Assembly: GCA_911728435.2 (NCBI GenBank)
Contig: OU452202.1
Location: forward strand, 17,587,135 to 17,651,134
Reading direction: 5' to 3'
Length of the DNA: 64,000 nucleotides
DNA from: Apoderus coryli
Lineage: Eukaryota; Arthropoda; Insecta; Coleoptera; Attelabidae
Every line of letters starts with the position of its first letter. Position 1 is the first letter of the stretch. Shown here one piece after another: positions 15,001-22,824 of this stretch. A model generated the notes under the pieces. It saw only the letters and a list, made by a program, of their open reading frames with translations. It did no database searches and was not told the DNA's origin. The position numbers were made by a program, and so were the translations under genes.

Positions 15001-17287
15001 CGTCTTTTTTTCCGAGTAATTATTTCTTCTACTATTTCATCGTCTTTCATTTTTTCAAGAAATATATACGACAAACCTTCCATGTCGCTCTCAGTCGCTC
15101 GGAGGAAACCGAACCTTAACCTTCGCGAGACATTTTCGAGCTTCTTCTAAAGTTGTAACCGTTTTTATTGGGGATCAGAGACTAGGTTAACTCTGGCCAA
15201 ATATTGACCTGATATCGGATGTGATTGCTAAAATATGCGTGGAATTCGTTCGAGGACAGGGTTAGATCAGCAAATGAATTCGGGACATAAACCATTTCTA
15301 TTTGTTCGTAGAATATAGAAGAAATGCCTTCTGTTGGGCGGGAATCACAAAATGTAAGTAGGCTCAGGAATTATTCATACTTTGGCCTAATCTCGCCAAT
15401 ATAGGCAAACTAACTGTTCAAATGTAGCCGGGAAATTGTAGTTCTTCCTGGACATCATTGGCTTGAGACTTGTCACCTTACCTGTACGCACCTTAGGTAG
15501 CATGAGGTTTAGTTGTTTGTACTGTCAAAAGGATTTAAGACAACTAGTGGGCAGGTCCGCCACATCATGTTTGGGTGGTAAACTCGCGATGCCAGTAAAG
15601 CGTTTATGGGCCATTCTCCCAGAAAATCATGTCTATTATTTCTCCTTTGGAATAGGCGAATAGATTCGCATTTTTGATTAATTGAATTAAATCAAATGTC
15701 ACAAATAAAAAACTGTTTTATGAAAAATTCCCAACTCTTAGGTAAGAATTTTCAACAGACTATTTGACAGTAAATATCAAATTAACAAAAATTTATTCTG
15801 TCTTCTCAAATTCTCATGGCTGACTTGATAAATACCCTGTATTTAGTATTGGGGGTTTTTTATATTTGTCGTAACAAGTGATGAGTGATTATTTTTATCA
15901 GCCCAGACTGGCTTAAAAAGAACAAACGAATAGGTGTGAATTTTTTTTTATTTCTATACAAATTAAAATATTTAAAAAACTGTCAGGTTTAGGCGAGATG
16001 TACTTTAATGAAAGTTAGGTTTATTTTGAACGGGGAATCTAAAAATATATTCATATACAGGGCATTCCATTTACAAAAACACAACTATGGTTAATTTCTT
16101 ATATTTGGGACACCCTGTATAGATTCACAATCTTTTTAAAATGTAGCGATAAATCATTTTTATCGAACCCATGAATAAAACTTTTAGAAAATTAAATAAT
16201 TTAGCCCTGTATATATAGAAAATGCGTTGAATAGTAAAATCTAGCTTTAAGTTAATTCAATAAAAGTGTTTAAACCATACTTACTTCAATACCAGTAGGA
16301 AAGCTCTCTAAAGTTTCATAAGTTGCTGGATCATCAGCAAAAATCCCCACTAACTTTTTGCGTTGTAATGCGAATAGAAGCAGCTTCAAGTATTGTGTGC
16401 GTAGTTCTTCTGGGCCAGCATTTTCGTCTTGGAATTTCCTCACCCATGCTGCAGCTAGGAGTCGTTCTGGAACAAAGGAGATAATAATTAAAATAATTAA
16501 CTTTCAATTGTTAATAATTGTAATTCATGGCCTACTATTAAATTATGCATTTAATTGTCGGATAACTTGTTGACCTGACACTCTATACTAATTTCGAAGG
16601 CGGAATTGAGTTCTATGGGAAAAGCTATATAAGAAACAGTTTTCACATTTTCGGTAAGTTATCTCAATCAATCTTAACAACTAAAAGGGCTATGAAAATT
16701 TTTTTAACGACATCTTTAGTTTTACGAAAAAGTAGCATACTGTTGTGTAAACCGCAACTTTCTATCTTCAAAAAGAACGGCGATACCCCGCAAAAGTATC
16801 CAAAATGGCACAACTGGTACTCTTGACACAACACGAGTTTTTCCCAAGATAATTGTATTACACGACACAAAATATTTTTTTTTAAATATCAACTGCAAAG
16901 AAATCCCATGGAAAACTGGAGAAATTGGCGATCTCAAGGCCAAATATTGTGTGAGAAACTAATTTGTGTCGGTACATTGGCAAAATCGGACTTTTTTAAC
17001 ACTCAGTATCTGAAATCCAGTAGCAAAAAACAACTATAATTTTAAATTTTAGTTTTCTTAAAGTACAATAATAATTAGTCTACCAAAAATGATAGAAATC
17101 TGAGATATCAAGGTTCAGACCATTGGTTACTTACAGGTAATTTAATTTAATTTACTGAAAAAATATGGTATATTAAAAGTAGCTTAGCAGAACTGATTTG
17201 TTTACCTTTAGTTTCAGGCAAATTCAGTATCAACGGTCTAGCAAATTTTGAGTAAAACTCGAATTCGTTTTTATGAATCTCTTCCAT
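51..17287 (-). CDS. DUF4485-like, acidic/proline-rich protein, 22 coding exons, 3' end outside window
   Basis: Coding exons (high to low): 17287-17206, 16466-16285, 14718-14478, 14369-14010, 13946-13822, 13763-13652, 13072-13000, 12845-12722, 12636-12369, 12201-12163, 12100-11917, 10178-10083, 8451-8375, 4551-4420, 4321-4132, 2544-2501, 2090-1938, 1823-1739, 1649-1480, 690-541, 346-267, 215-51. All junctions are GT-AG and in phase, totalling 3132 nt (1044 codons) and still open at the left edge. Residues 7-85 (FEFYSKFARPLILNLPETKG, then AAAWVRKFQ and LRTQYLKLLLFALQRKKL) match my memory of the DUF4485 pattern. The rest looks disordered: a Pro/Gly/Arg stretch (exons 7-9), Asp/Glu-rich segments (exons 9-15), a Lys/Ala-rich basic segment (exon 19), and the motif YGRP[QE]GFVSP twice (exons 17 and 20). 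Function is unknown to me. The donor of exon 19 (GTGCCA) is weak and exon 13's acceptor was chosen by phase. Confidence 0.85.
945..1430. repeat. Interspersed repeat, copy 1 (second copy at 26505-26970)
   Basis: This stretch in an intron of the DUF4485-like gene matches 26505-26970 in the same orientation along about 450 bases, with small indels. Both begin with TATTGTGCAACGAACATG and end with ACAGTCGTAGA. The part from about 1070 on has inverted ends: CTTTTTCTACGACTG near its start and CAGTCGTAGA near its end. A short inner inverted repeat (TTTCCTAC...GTAGGAAA, about 990-1050) precedes it. No coding frame is visible. It is probably a non-autonomous DNA element, class unknown. Confidence 0.7.
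2832..3969. mobile_element. Element with inverted GGGTGTCCCACC ends
   Basis: TATACAGGGTGTCCCACC at the left end and its inverted relative GGTGGGACACCCAGTAT at the right end bracket 1.1 kb inside intron 15. The same style of end recurs many times in this window. The interior holds a piece of an RTE-type retrotransposon (2920-3334). No transposase was seen, so this is either a non-autonomous DNA element or two independent copies of a shared end sequence. Confidence 0.45.
2920..3334 (-). pseudogene. RTE-like reverse transcriptase C-terminal fragment
   Basis: On the minus strand the peptide FEKKVLRKIFGSTRDKNTG followed by HRIKTNQELKELY matches the end of the RT region of RTE-like non-LTR elements ('FERKVLRKIYGP...', from family knowledge). 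A frame further along reads LDLVSGLIPSAKKE, a piece of the endonuclease-side region, so the fragment is rearranged. It is short and has no intact domain. Confidence 0.6.
4590..5340 (+). pseudogene. Non-LTR retrotransposon 3' fragment (RT C-terminal region)
   Basis: The plus strand encodes an RT thumb-region relic: FTEHISKCIQKTYGALKFL, a stop, then LTDSLVLSSFTYCDIIYGPS and RIQRVQKSCLRYVHGIRKFE. It is 5' truncated and interrupted by stops and frameshifts, and is followed by a T/A-rich tail region up to about 5340. It clearly resembles the fragment at 58417-58890, which has SLVLSHFNYCSAVYTP and GGIRKFEKG, so the two belong to one family. Confidence 0.75.
5353..6599 (-). mobile_element. mariner element (1247 bp) flanked by TA
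   Basis: Inverted ends CGAGGGTTGCGTTTTATATT at 5353 and its near-perfect complement at the right end (about 28 bp, one mismatch) enclose a decayed mariner transposase. TA dinucleotides at 5351-5352 and 6600-6601 are the expected target duplication. The element sits in intron 13 of the DUF4485-like gene, on the same strand as that gene. Confidence 0.93.
5420..6452 (-). pseudogene. mariner transposase, broken
   Basis: The reading runs from KIHFGPKIELNREHFRAI through the paired helix-turn-helix region (EIETTLGISGTSIHSILHKH) to the first catalytic Asp in DIVTGDESWIYAYEP. The frame then shifts. The second catalytic block is damaged: the family's HHDNAS segment is reduced to HHS. The third block, YSPDLAPND, is followed by a deletion of the family's FFLFP stretch. 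C-terminal remnants (RGQRFSTPEEAV, LHGEYF) continue to about 5420. The usual start codon position reads AAG instead of ATG (inference from family knowledge). It cannot encode an active enzyme. Confidence 0.9.
6976..7107 (+). pseudogene. Possible Harbinger nuclease N-terminal scrap (44 aa)
   Basis: An ATG opens a 44-codon frame, starting MDVWEDITDDEDFLLELV and ending with KFGINEL and a stop. An acidic start followed by an Arg-containing helix is typical of Harbinger nuclease N-termini. The downstream domain is absent. The assignment rests on position inside the inverted ends and on this resemblance only. Confidence 0.35.
7255..7539 (-). pseudogene. Non-LTR retrotransposon C-terminal scrap
   Basis: The minus-strand peptide contains LNIRRNHIIDIPLHRT and SFSYTIIAEYNKLPQYFTS, the 'R...H.IP.HRT...SF.Y......N.LP' pattern that ends ORF2 of many Jockey/I-type elements and recurs at 57265-57504 and 58417-58890. 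It is nested within the Harbinger-like element, so it inserted later or was carried along. Confidence 0.7.
9041..9082 (-). ncRNA. Hammerhead-ribozyme-like motif (extra U variant), copy A
   Basis: The minus strand reads ACCA, CTGATGA, T, GAGA...TCTC, GAAA, CATGTA, TGGT. Stem I (ACCA/TGGT), stem II (GAGA/TCTC) and a palindromic stem III (ACATGT) are all present, and the site before the cut would be UA. It departs from the hammerhead consensus by one U between CTGATGA and stem II. Activity is not demonstrable by reading. Confidence 0.6.
9369..9410 (+). ncRNA. Hammerhead-ribozyme-like motif (extra U variant), copy B
   Basis: This is the inverted counterpart of copy A: ACCA, CTGATGA, T, GAGC...TCTC, GAAA, CATGTA, TGGT. 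Stem II has a C/T mismatch next to three G/A/G-C/T/C pairs, so it is weaker than copy A. It lies in the right arm of the fold-back. Confidence 0.5.
10390..10890 (+). pseudogene. mariner transposase 5' part, interrupted
   Basis: From about 10419 the plus strand encodes a degraded mariner transposase: EKSEFRVLI, LLHRDKW, ENDRKLKVHELADIV, then PRELTVDQKQQRIDGSEECL and the first catalytic block MTMDETWLHYYTPESKKQSK. Several frameshifts are present. The sequence stops being mariner at the edge of a copia fragment and resumes near 11690, so one mariner copy was split. It lies in intron 11 of the DUF4485-like gene. Confidence 0.8.
10883..11590 (-). mobile_element. copia-type LTR retrotransposon fragment inside mariner, with inverted LTR starts
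   Basis: The minus strand carries the end of a Ty1/copia polyprotein (RNase H region) followed by a purine tract GAGGGGGAG and an LTR start TGTTAGAATTGAAG (near 10930-10946). The same purine tract and LTR start appear again at 11532-11590 on the plus strand, so the unit is bounded by inverted rather than direct LTR starts. The inverted repeat runs a little into the bordering AACAATCTAA, which matches mariner on the left. Confidence 0.8.
10944..11502 (-). pseudogene. copia pol C-terminal (RNase H) fragment
   Basis: Motifs in order: WTAAKRVLRYLQ, ITGYADADWGSC, SWESRKQRPVALSTAGAEY, IYNDNQVA, a premature stop, then KTKHISIKEHFIRD and VADILTKPLNGN up to the natural stop just before the purine tract. 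These are the canonical copia/Ty1 RNase H blocks. Upstream pol and gag are missing, so it is dead. Confidence 0.9.
11680..11815 (+). pseudogene. mariner transposase, distal piece of the split copy
   Basis: The plus strand reads DYFQKETTINRDYYCELLDRL followed by remnants of the 'RPHLQKKK' block, the segment that in mariner lies before the second catalytic Asp. It fits as the continuation of 10390-10890 after the copia insertion. About 40 residues between the parts are missing. Confidence 0.7.
14804..15115. mobile_element. MITE flanked by TTAA
   Basis: GGTACGGTTTCCTTTGCGCG begins the left end, and the right end is its imperfect inverted copy; the inverted match extends about 38 bp, through CGACTGAGAGC. 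TTAA occurs at 14800-14803 and 15116-15119, as expected of a piggyBac-like target duplication (or TTA for Harbinger). There is no coding capacity. It lies in intron 2 of the DUF4485-like gene. Confidence 0.75.
15160..16284. other. Rest of intron 2: no gene seen
   Basis: The first 500 bases are less AT-rich than the surroundings and unidentified. At 16058-16121 a short unit has inverted ends: TATACAGGGCATTCCATTT on the left and a GGGACACCCTGTATAG tail on the right. No coding exon that fits the phase of the surrounding gene was found. Confidence 0.4.
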
Positions 17288-17299
17288 GTCTCCATAAAT

Positions 17300-20140
17300 G
17301 CTATTGTTTATTCTATTGATTCATACTTATTTGTGATGAAGTTTACTGGAATTTTTGCTTTTAAACTTTTTAATTTGGAATTTTAAACAGAAAAAAAAAA
17401 TGTAATATAGAAAAAAATTAATGACAGAACACTAAAATTTATTTTGACATTCACAAATTGAATAAAAGTTATGATTGTTGTTAATGTGACAGGAACTAAT
17501 TTGATTGATTTTAATATTTAAGTATATTCCTATTGTTATCTCCTGTTAAATACCTAGTGAATTTTGGTTAATTATACAGGGTGTCCTACGGTGGTAACCC
17601 ATTAGATTATTTCAGAAACTACTTCGAATTGAATTTTGAAAATTTCAGTGTCTATATTGTTAAATATGCTCTACTCAAATAATATAATAGCAACGGCATA
17701 GCACTTCCGGTTATACCGGAAGTTGATGGCAACTTTGTTATTTTAAATGAAACACCCTATATATTATTACATTTTTGGATTCTAAATAAGATTTCAGACA
17801 TATTTCATGTATCATGTTCTATACTTAACGTCAATCATTTTTGACTTATATCAAGATTTATGTCAAAATTGACAGTTTAGGGTCCATAAGAATTCCGTTT
17901 TTTCCTTGTAAATCAGTATTTAATAATTATTTTGCAGGTATTTTCTTATCAGGTAGGATCTTCTTTTTCGAATTGACAAGACATTTTCTGATTAGTTTAT
18001 ACAGGGTGGTCAAAAAATTATATTGAAAACGGTTCAAGAAAAACAGTTGAAAGTCAATTTTTTCAAATGGAATGGGTATATTATTATTATTTTATCTTCC
18101 TTAACATTAAGAAATAATGCAATTTTGTAATAGGTTATCACTTTCTAAAATGCATAGTTTTCGAAATATCGTCATTTCAAAAATGAACAGGGAATTTAAA
18201 AAAATTAAAAGATATATTTATTACGGTGGCATAACAAATAGGGAGATAAAAAGTTTCACTAACCACTATAGCATGCCACTGGTTCATTTTTCTAAAATAT
18301 TGTTTATGTCAAAATATTACTTGTTAAAAAAACATAAATTTGAAAAAAATATTTAAAGGAGTTTTTGAATTATGGCAAATTTTCGATTTTAAATTTGAAC
18401 TTTTGACATCATGTACCCTCTAAGGGTATTTGTCAAGTCGGCATACTGCTTTGTGACGTTGAAATTTAAAATTTCACAAACACATAAGAATTTCAAACCT
18501 TGTACCAGTAAACCTAATATTTCACAAGTTAAATGGTCTTCAATATAGGGCCTATTATTAATTTGTCAACTCTAAGAATGTATACAATCCAGTTGCCTCA
18601 GCATTTAAGATATTTTCTTTCAGTTTTGTATAAAATAGATGTAGGTATACACATAATAAGTAACGCAAAATTATCTGTTTTAAGGACATTGCCAGTTTCA
18701 GACCAATTAGGCTTAAAGGTCCTATTTTCATAACTGCTGTCAAATAGGTATAATTGATTTGTTTATGAAATATACTAAATATTACATATAATTTTGAAAA
18801 ACGCCAAAATTAAAACTGACATGGCCCATTTTATTAAGTAAGTTTCCAAAGCCTTAGATAAGTCAAGTGTATAATCTTAGATTCGTCACTTAGAAAATTA
18901 TAAAAATCTATTTTAGCTACACTGTCCAACGACTAGGCTGCTCCTTTCTAATTTCGTATGATTTTTGTGTCACCACGTATAACATGGACTTTGCTGGTTC
19001 TCCGGTATATTCCGACGACCGCAGGTTGTCGTCATGCGCTTCCTGATTGATTATTCCCCGTGTAGCTTTCGCTTTCCCCGGTAGTAAGACTTAGTTTGGC
19101 ACAGTTGTGAGCTTTTTAACGTGGAAAAGTGAATCTTAAAATATTAAAATCATGTTGATCGTTTTACAACAAATATTTCTTTAATATATTCCTATAAAGT
19201 TGATGTTGATACATAATATACCTATAATCGTAATATTTAACTTGATAGACAGTTTTGCATCCAAGCTTTTGGATTGTTTTATTAATTTCAGTTTCAGTGT
19301 ATCATTTGAAGAATTTGTTCAACAGGTAACCTGACTTCTATTTATTTTACAATGTTATTTTAATCTTTATAATAATAAAAGGGATTTATTTTTTTTAATT
19401 GGGCGAATTTCAGTTCAATTTTAGTCTACTGACCAAAATTGGCTGTTCAGCTAACCCAATTTCACAAAAATATGTTCAATAACAAATAAACGATAATTAA
19501 TTCGTTCAGTCAACAATAGGATGCTGACACTGATGTGTAATAATAAAAAAAAAGATAAAATAGAATTTACTCCACTCCAGATAAGTTACTTCTTTAAGAA
19601 AAAAAATAATGAGACTTAAAGAAAAAACACAGACAAAAAAAAAACAATGAAGAAGAATACCTAATATTATCAAATAGCAGTAGGGGTCGAGTGATACATC
19701 AGTTTAAAGCATTTTGTTATCTGTTTTACAGCGATAGGTTACTTTTGAGATTTGTCCCCATAATTTTCGAAAAAATTTCACCAGTTCGAACCTATAACTT
19801 GTATTATACAAAGCCCCAAGGTTGTCAAGTCGTCATCGGTCGACATTTTATTTCCCGCCTTGGCGAACGAACATCGGTGCACAGAGTCCTGTATATTTCA
19901 TGTGTCGGAATTTTCACAGAATTTCTACTGTTTGCGATATTCACCAGTCACCGCTAAATCAAATTATCAGTGCTTACGCTGCTCTGTTATCGTAGATGCA
20001 AGCAGACTTTTCTTTTTTTTTGTTGTTATTATTATTATAATTTTTTCTATTCGATATTATTGGCATTGGTACTATTTTTTATTGGTATAATTGGTATTAT
20101 TTAGTTTATTTATTGGTTTTTGTAATGGTGAGACTACTTT
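17300..20140. other. Intergenic region between the DUF4485-like gene and gprs
   Basis: No open frame with recognisable content. At 17576 ATACAGGGTGTCCTACGG and near 17750 ACACCCTATATAT form another pair of the GGGTGTCC-type ends. The less AT-rich stretches at 18955-19130 and 19790-19990 contain several CpGs and could hold promoters or untranslated first exons of gprs, but nothing in the sequence proves this. Confidence 0.4.
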
Positions 20141-20143
20141 TAA

Positions 20144-21355
20144 GTAATAATAATAATAATACATCTTTATTTCAAACAGCCATTTACAAAATATCTTAAT
20201 AATAAGCATACAGCAAAAGGGTTGAAATACGTCCCAGATAAACAATTTAACCACAAACAAAATATAACCAAAAACAAAATATATATACTTAAATGTACAT
20301 AGCTACCACAAAGACAACAGTCTTATGCAATATATTCCGATTCCAAGAATTCTCTTATATTGTAGGGTTCTATTTTCACTAATAGTGTAAAAATCTCCCG
20401 TTTGAATTTTTTTAAATTACTTTCTAATTTTATTTCGTTTGGTAAGGAATTAAAAAATTTCATACAATTGTATGTACAATTTTTTTCAGAAAGAGGTAGT
20501 CTGTGTTGTGGAATATTGTACTCGTTAATAACATTTCCTCTCGTACTAAACATGTGACTTATATTATACTCTGAAAATTTGTCTTTATGCTCAAAATTAA
20601 ATATTAAACATTCATATATGTACAATGCTGGTATAGTTAGAAAATGCTTGTCTCTAAATTTACCTCTGCAGGATTCTTCAAAATTCATACTATTTACAAT
20701 CCTAAATATTTGTTTTTGCAGCAGAAATATTTTTTGGCAATCTGAAGAGGCACCCCAACAAAGAATTCCATATTTTGCTCTGCTGATAAAGCATGCGTAA
20801 TATATTGTGCGTAATGTAATGTATGATACATATTTCTTTATAATACGGATACTATAGGTGACGCTATTTAACTTTTTGCATAGGTCATAAATATGAAGTG
20901 ACCAATTTAGTTTGGAGTCAAGCTTGACGCCAAGGAAATCAATCTCTTCAGACAGATCAAAGTCCTCTTGAAAACAATCAATTTTTAAATTTCTGTAATC
21001 ATTATCATTACTAGATTTAAATAACATAAACTGTGTTTTCTTTTGATTTAGTATCATATTATTATTCTCCAACCAGTTCTTAATAATGCTTAATACACCG
21101 TTGGCTTCTGTGACAATTTCTTCATGACACGTTGCGATGATCAATAGTGAGGTGTCATCACCGTAATTCACCATTATATGTTCGCTATTGTCCAACACTG
21201 TACACAAATCATTTATGAAGATGTTGAACAGAAGTGGACCCATTATACTTCCTTGAGGAACACCTCTTTTAATGGCTCTGGGCGTTGAATATACAGTTTT
21301 TTCTTTAGATTTTAATTTTACTATTTGTATTCTGTCTGTCAGATATTTATTATAA
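20144..21355 (-). pseudogene. 5'-truncated non-LTR retrotransposon with (TAA)n tail
   Basis: One long minus-strand frame (about 340 codons) starts mid-RT with IKRGVPQGSIMGPLLFN. It continues through the catalytic block NYGDDTSLL (the family has YADD), LNQKKTQFMLF, LGVKLDSKLNWSLHI and the thumb (GILCWGASSDCQKIFLLQKQ), to the C-terminal block HRLPLSEKNCTYNCMKFFNS. A TAA/ATT microsatellite tail is at 20144-20160. Jockey/I-type affinity is likely. The open frame suggests a young insertion that was truncated on arrival. Confidence 0.9.
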
Positions 21356-21359
21356 TATA

Positions 21360-22570
21360 TGATATATATTATTAATTTACCCTTATTTTTATTGCTTAAT
21401 AAGATAAAACTAAAGTATTATATAGGGGTTTCTTTGAAATAAGCAAGTAACTTATAACTATTTTATTTCAACCGCCCCGTCGACGTATTTACACTGCCAA
21501 ATTTTCAAGATTCTCCTATGTATAGTTATCTATACAGATCGATTTGGTTGCCGGTGAGACACCATTTATATTATATTTACAGTTATAATACAAGAAATAT
21601 AAATTACCTAGAAGACTAAAAGTTTGGGCCGAAAAATCTATAAAATATAAATTTTAAGCTAGAGATAAAAATTTTTTTAGAGATAAAAATCACATGACGA
21701 TGGTTGAATCTTTAACCATGCAAAGCATCGATTAAATTCGGATAACCAGTGGAATGCAGTAGCCTTTATTTCGGGTACATAAGAGTAAATCTAAGATTCA
21801 TCACCACTGAAAATGCTGTATTGTAGAGTTTTTTGTGTTGAAACGATCTAGAGGCTGTTTTTACATCAGTTGAATCTAGCTGCTTTCTGTGTCGGCGAAC
21901 AATAATAATTGAAGTGTCCAATGGGAGACCAAATATTGTCCACAGAATTTTAGAAATCCAGACTCTTCTTAGAAACACTCAGCTGGTTCATCCTTCTGAC
22001 TCCTCACTGTTTAGGCTAGACTAGAAACAGTTTAGAATAGACCGAGAATTGCTATTTATTAAACAGGCACATTTATAAAATTTGATCGAACTCATTTACT
22101 TTTTATATGATTGGTTTTTGAATTAAAATATTAGGTAAATGTATTATTTATAAAATATGATACATTTGAAGGAAATTTGTGGTTTTAATATCAAAGCATG
22201 TTCGAACAGTATTGTAACATTTTAATTTTTGGAATATAAAGCATAGTTGATTTATATATCATTCATATTTTGATATAATAAATACTTCGTGGTACTCAGC
22301 TGACAATCTAAGCACTTCAAAACAAATAAAAGCCTGTTTTTTTCAAGCAAAACTGGTGATGTGGCCACTGTACCTTTATAAATAGTTCATAAATTTCTAT
22401 TACTTTCCCGCACAGGAAAAATATTGTGAATGCGCTAAAAAAAATTTAAAATATAATACAATTATAATACAGTAAAAACACGGTAATTCTGAATTTTAAA
22501 TTCTATTGCAACGTTTTTTAATTTTATTTCATTTGATTTTACTTAGTTGCTGTTATAATATAGTAATTTG
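21360..22570. other. Intergenic AT-rich DNA, no gene seen
   Basis: Around 21770-21980 the minus strand has a weak transposase-like stretch (VKTASRSFQHKKLYNTAFS) that I could not assign. The remainder is simple AT-rich sequence. Confidence 0.3.
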
Positions 22571-22574
22571 GTAA

Positions 22575-22648
22575 AGAGTTTTTGGCGTCATTGATAGAGC
22601 GTGTGCCTCGCATGTAAAAGGTTATGGGTTCGAATCCCAGCTCTTCTA
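22575..22648 (+). tRNA. tRNA-Ala(CGC)-like sequence, probably a pseudogene
   Basis: A perfect B box/T arm (GGGTTCGAATCCC) follows an anticodon loop CTCGCAT (anticodon CGC) in a stem with one mismatch. The D-arm (GC-TC...GAGC) contains an extra G. The acceptor pairs AAGAG with CTCTT, but its outer two pairs fail, and a run of T's (pol III terminator) follows directly. The flaws argue for a tRNA pseudogene or a SINE head rather than a working tRNA. Confidence 0.4.
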
Positions 22649-22824
22649 ATATTTTTTTTTATAATTTTCGTTTAAAAAAAGTGATTTCTTTTAGTGAACT
22701 GGCAAAACATGTCTTTGTTATACTTTGAATATAACGTTTGCCAAAAACAAAAAATAATAAAATTAAATTCACTCCAAAAACAATGATTACGATGTGAAAA
22801 AAATATTAATAATAGTTTTTACAG

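Noticed and set aside
20010..20160. ATT/TAA repeats as a CRISPR-like array or origin
   Set aside because: A simple microsatellite and retrotransposon tail; no spacers.
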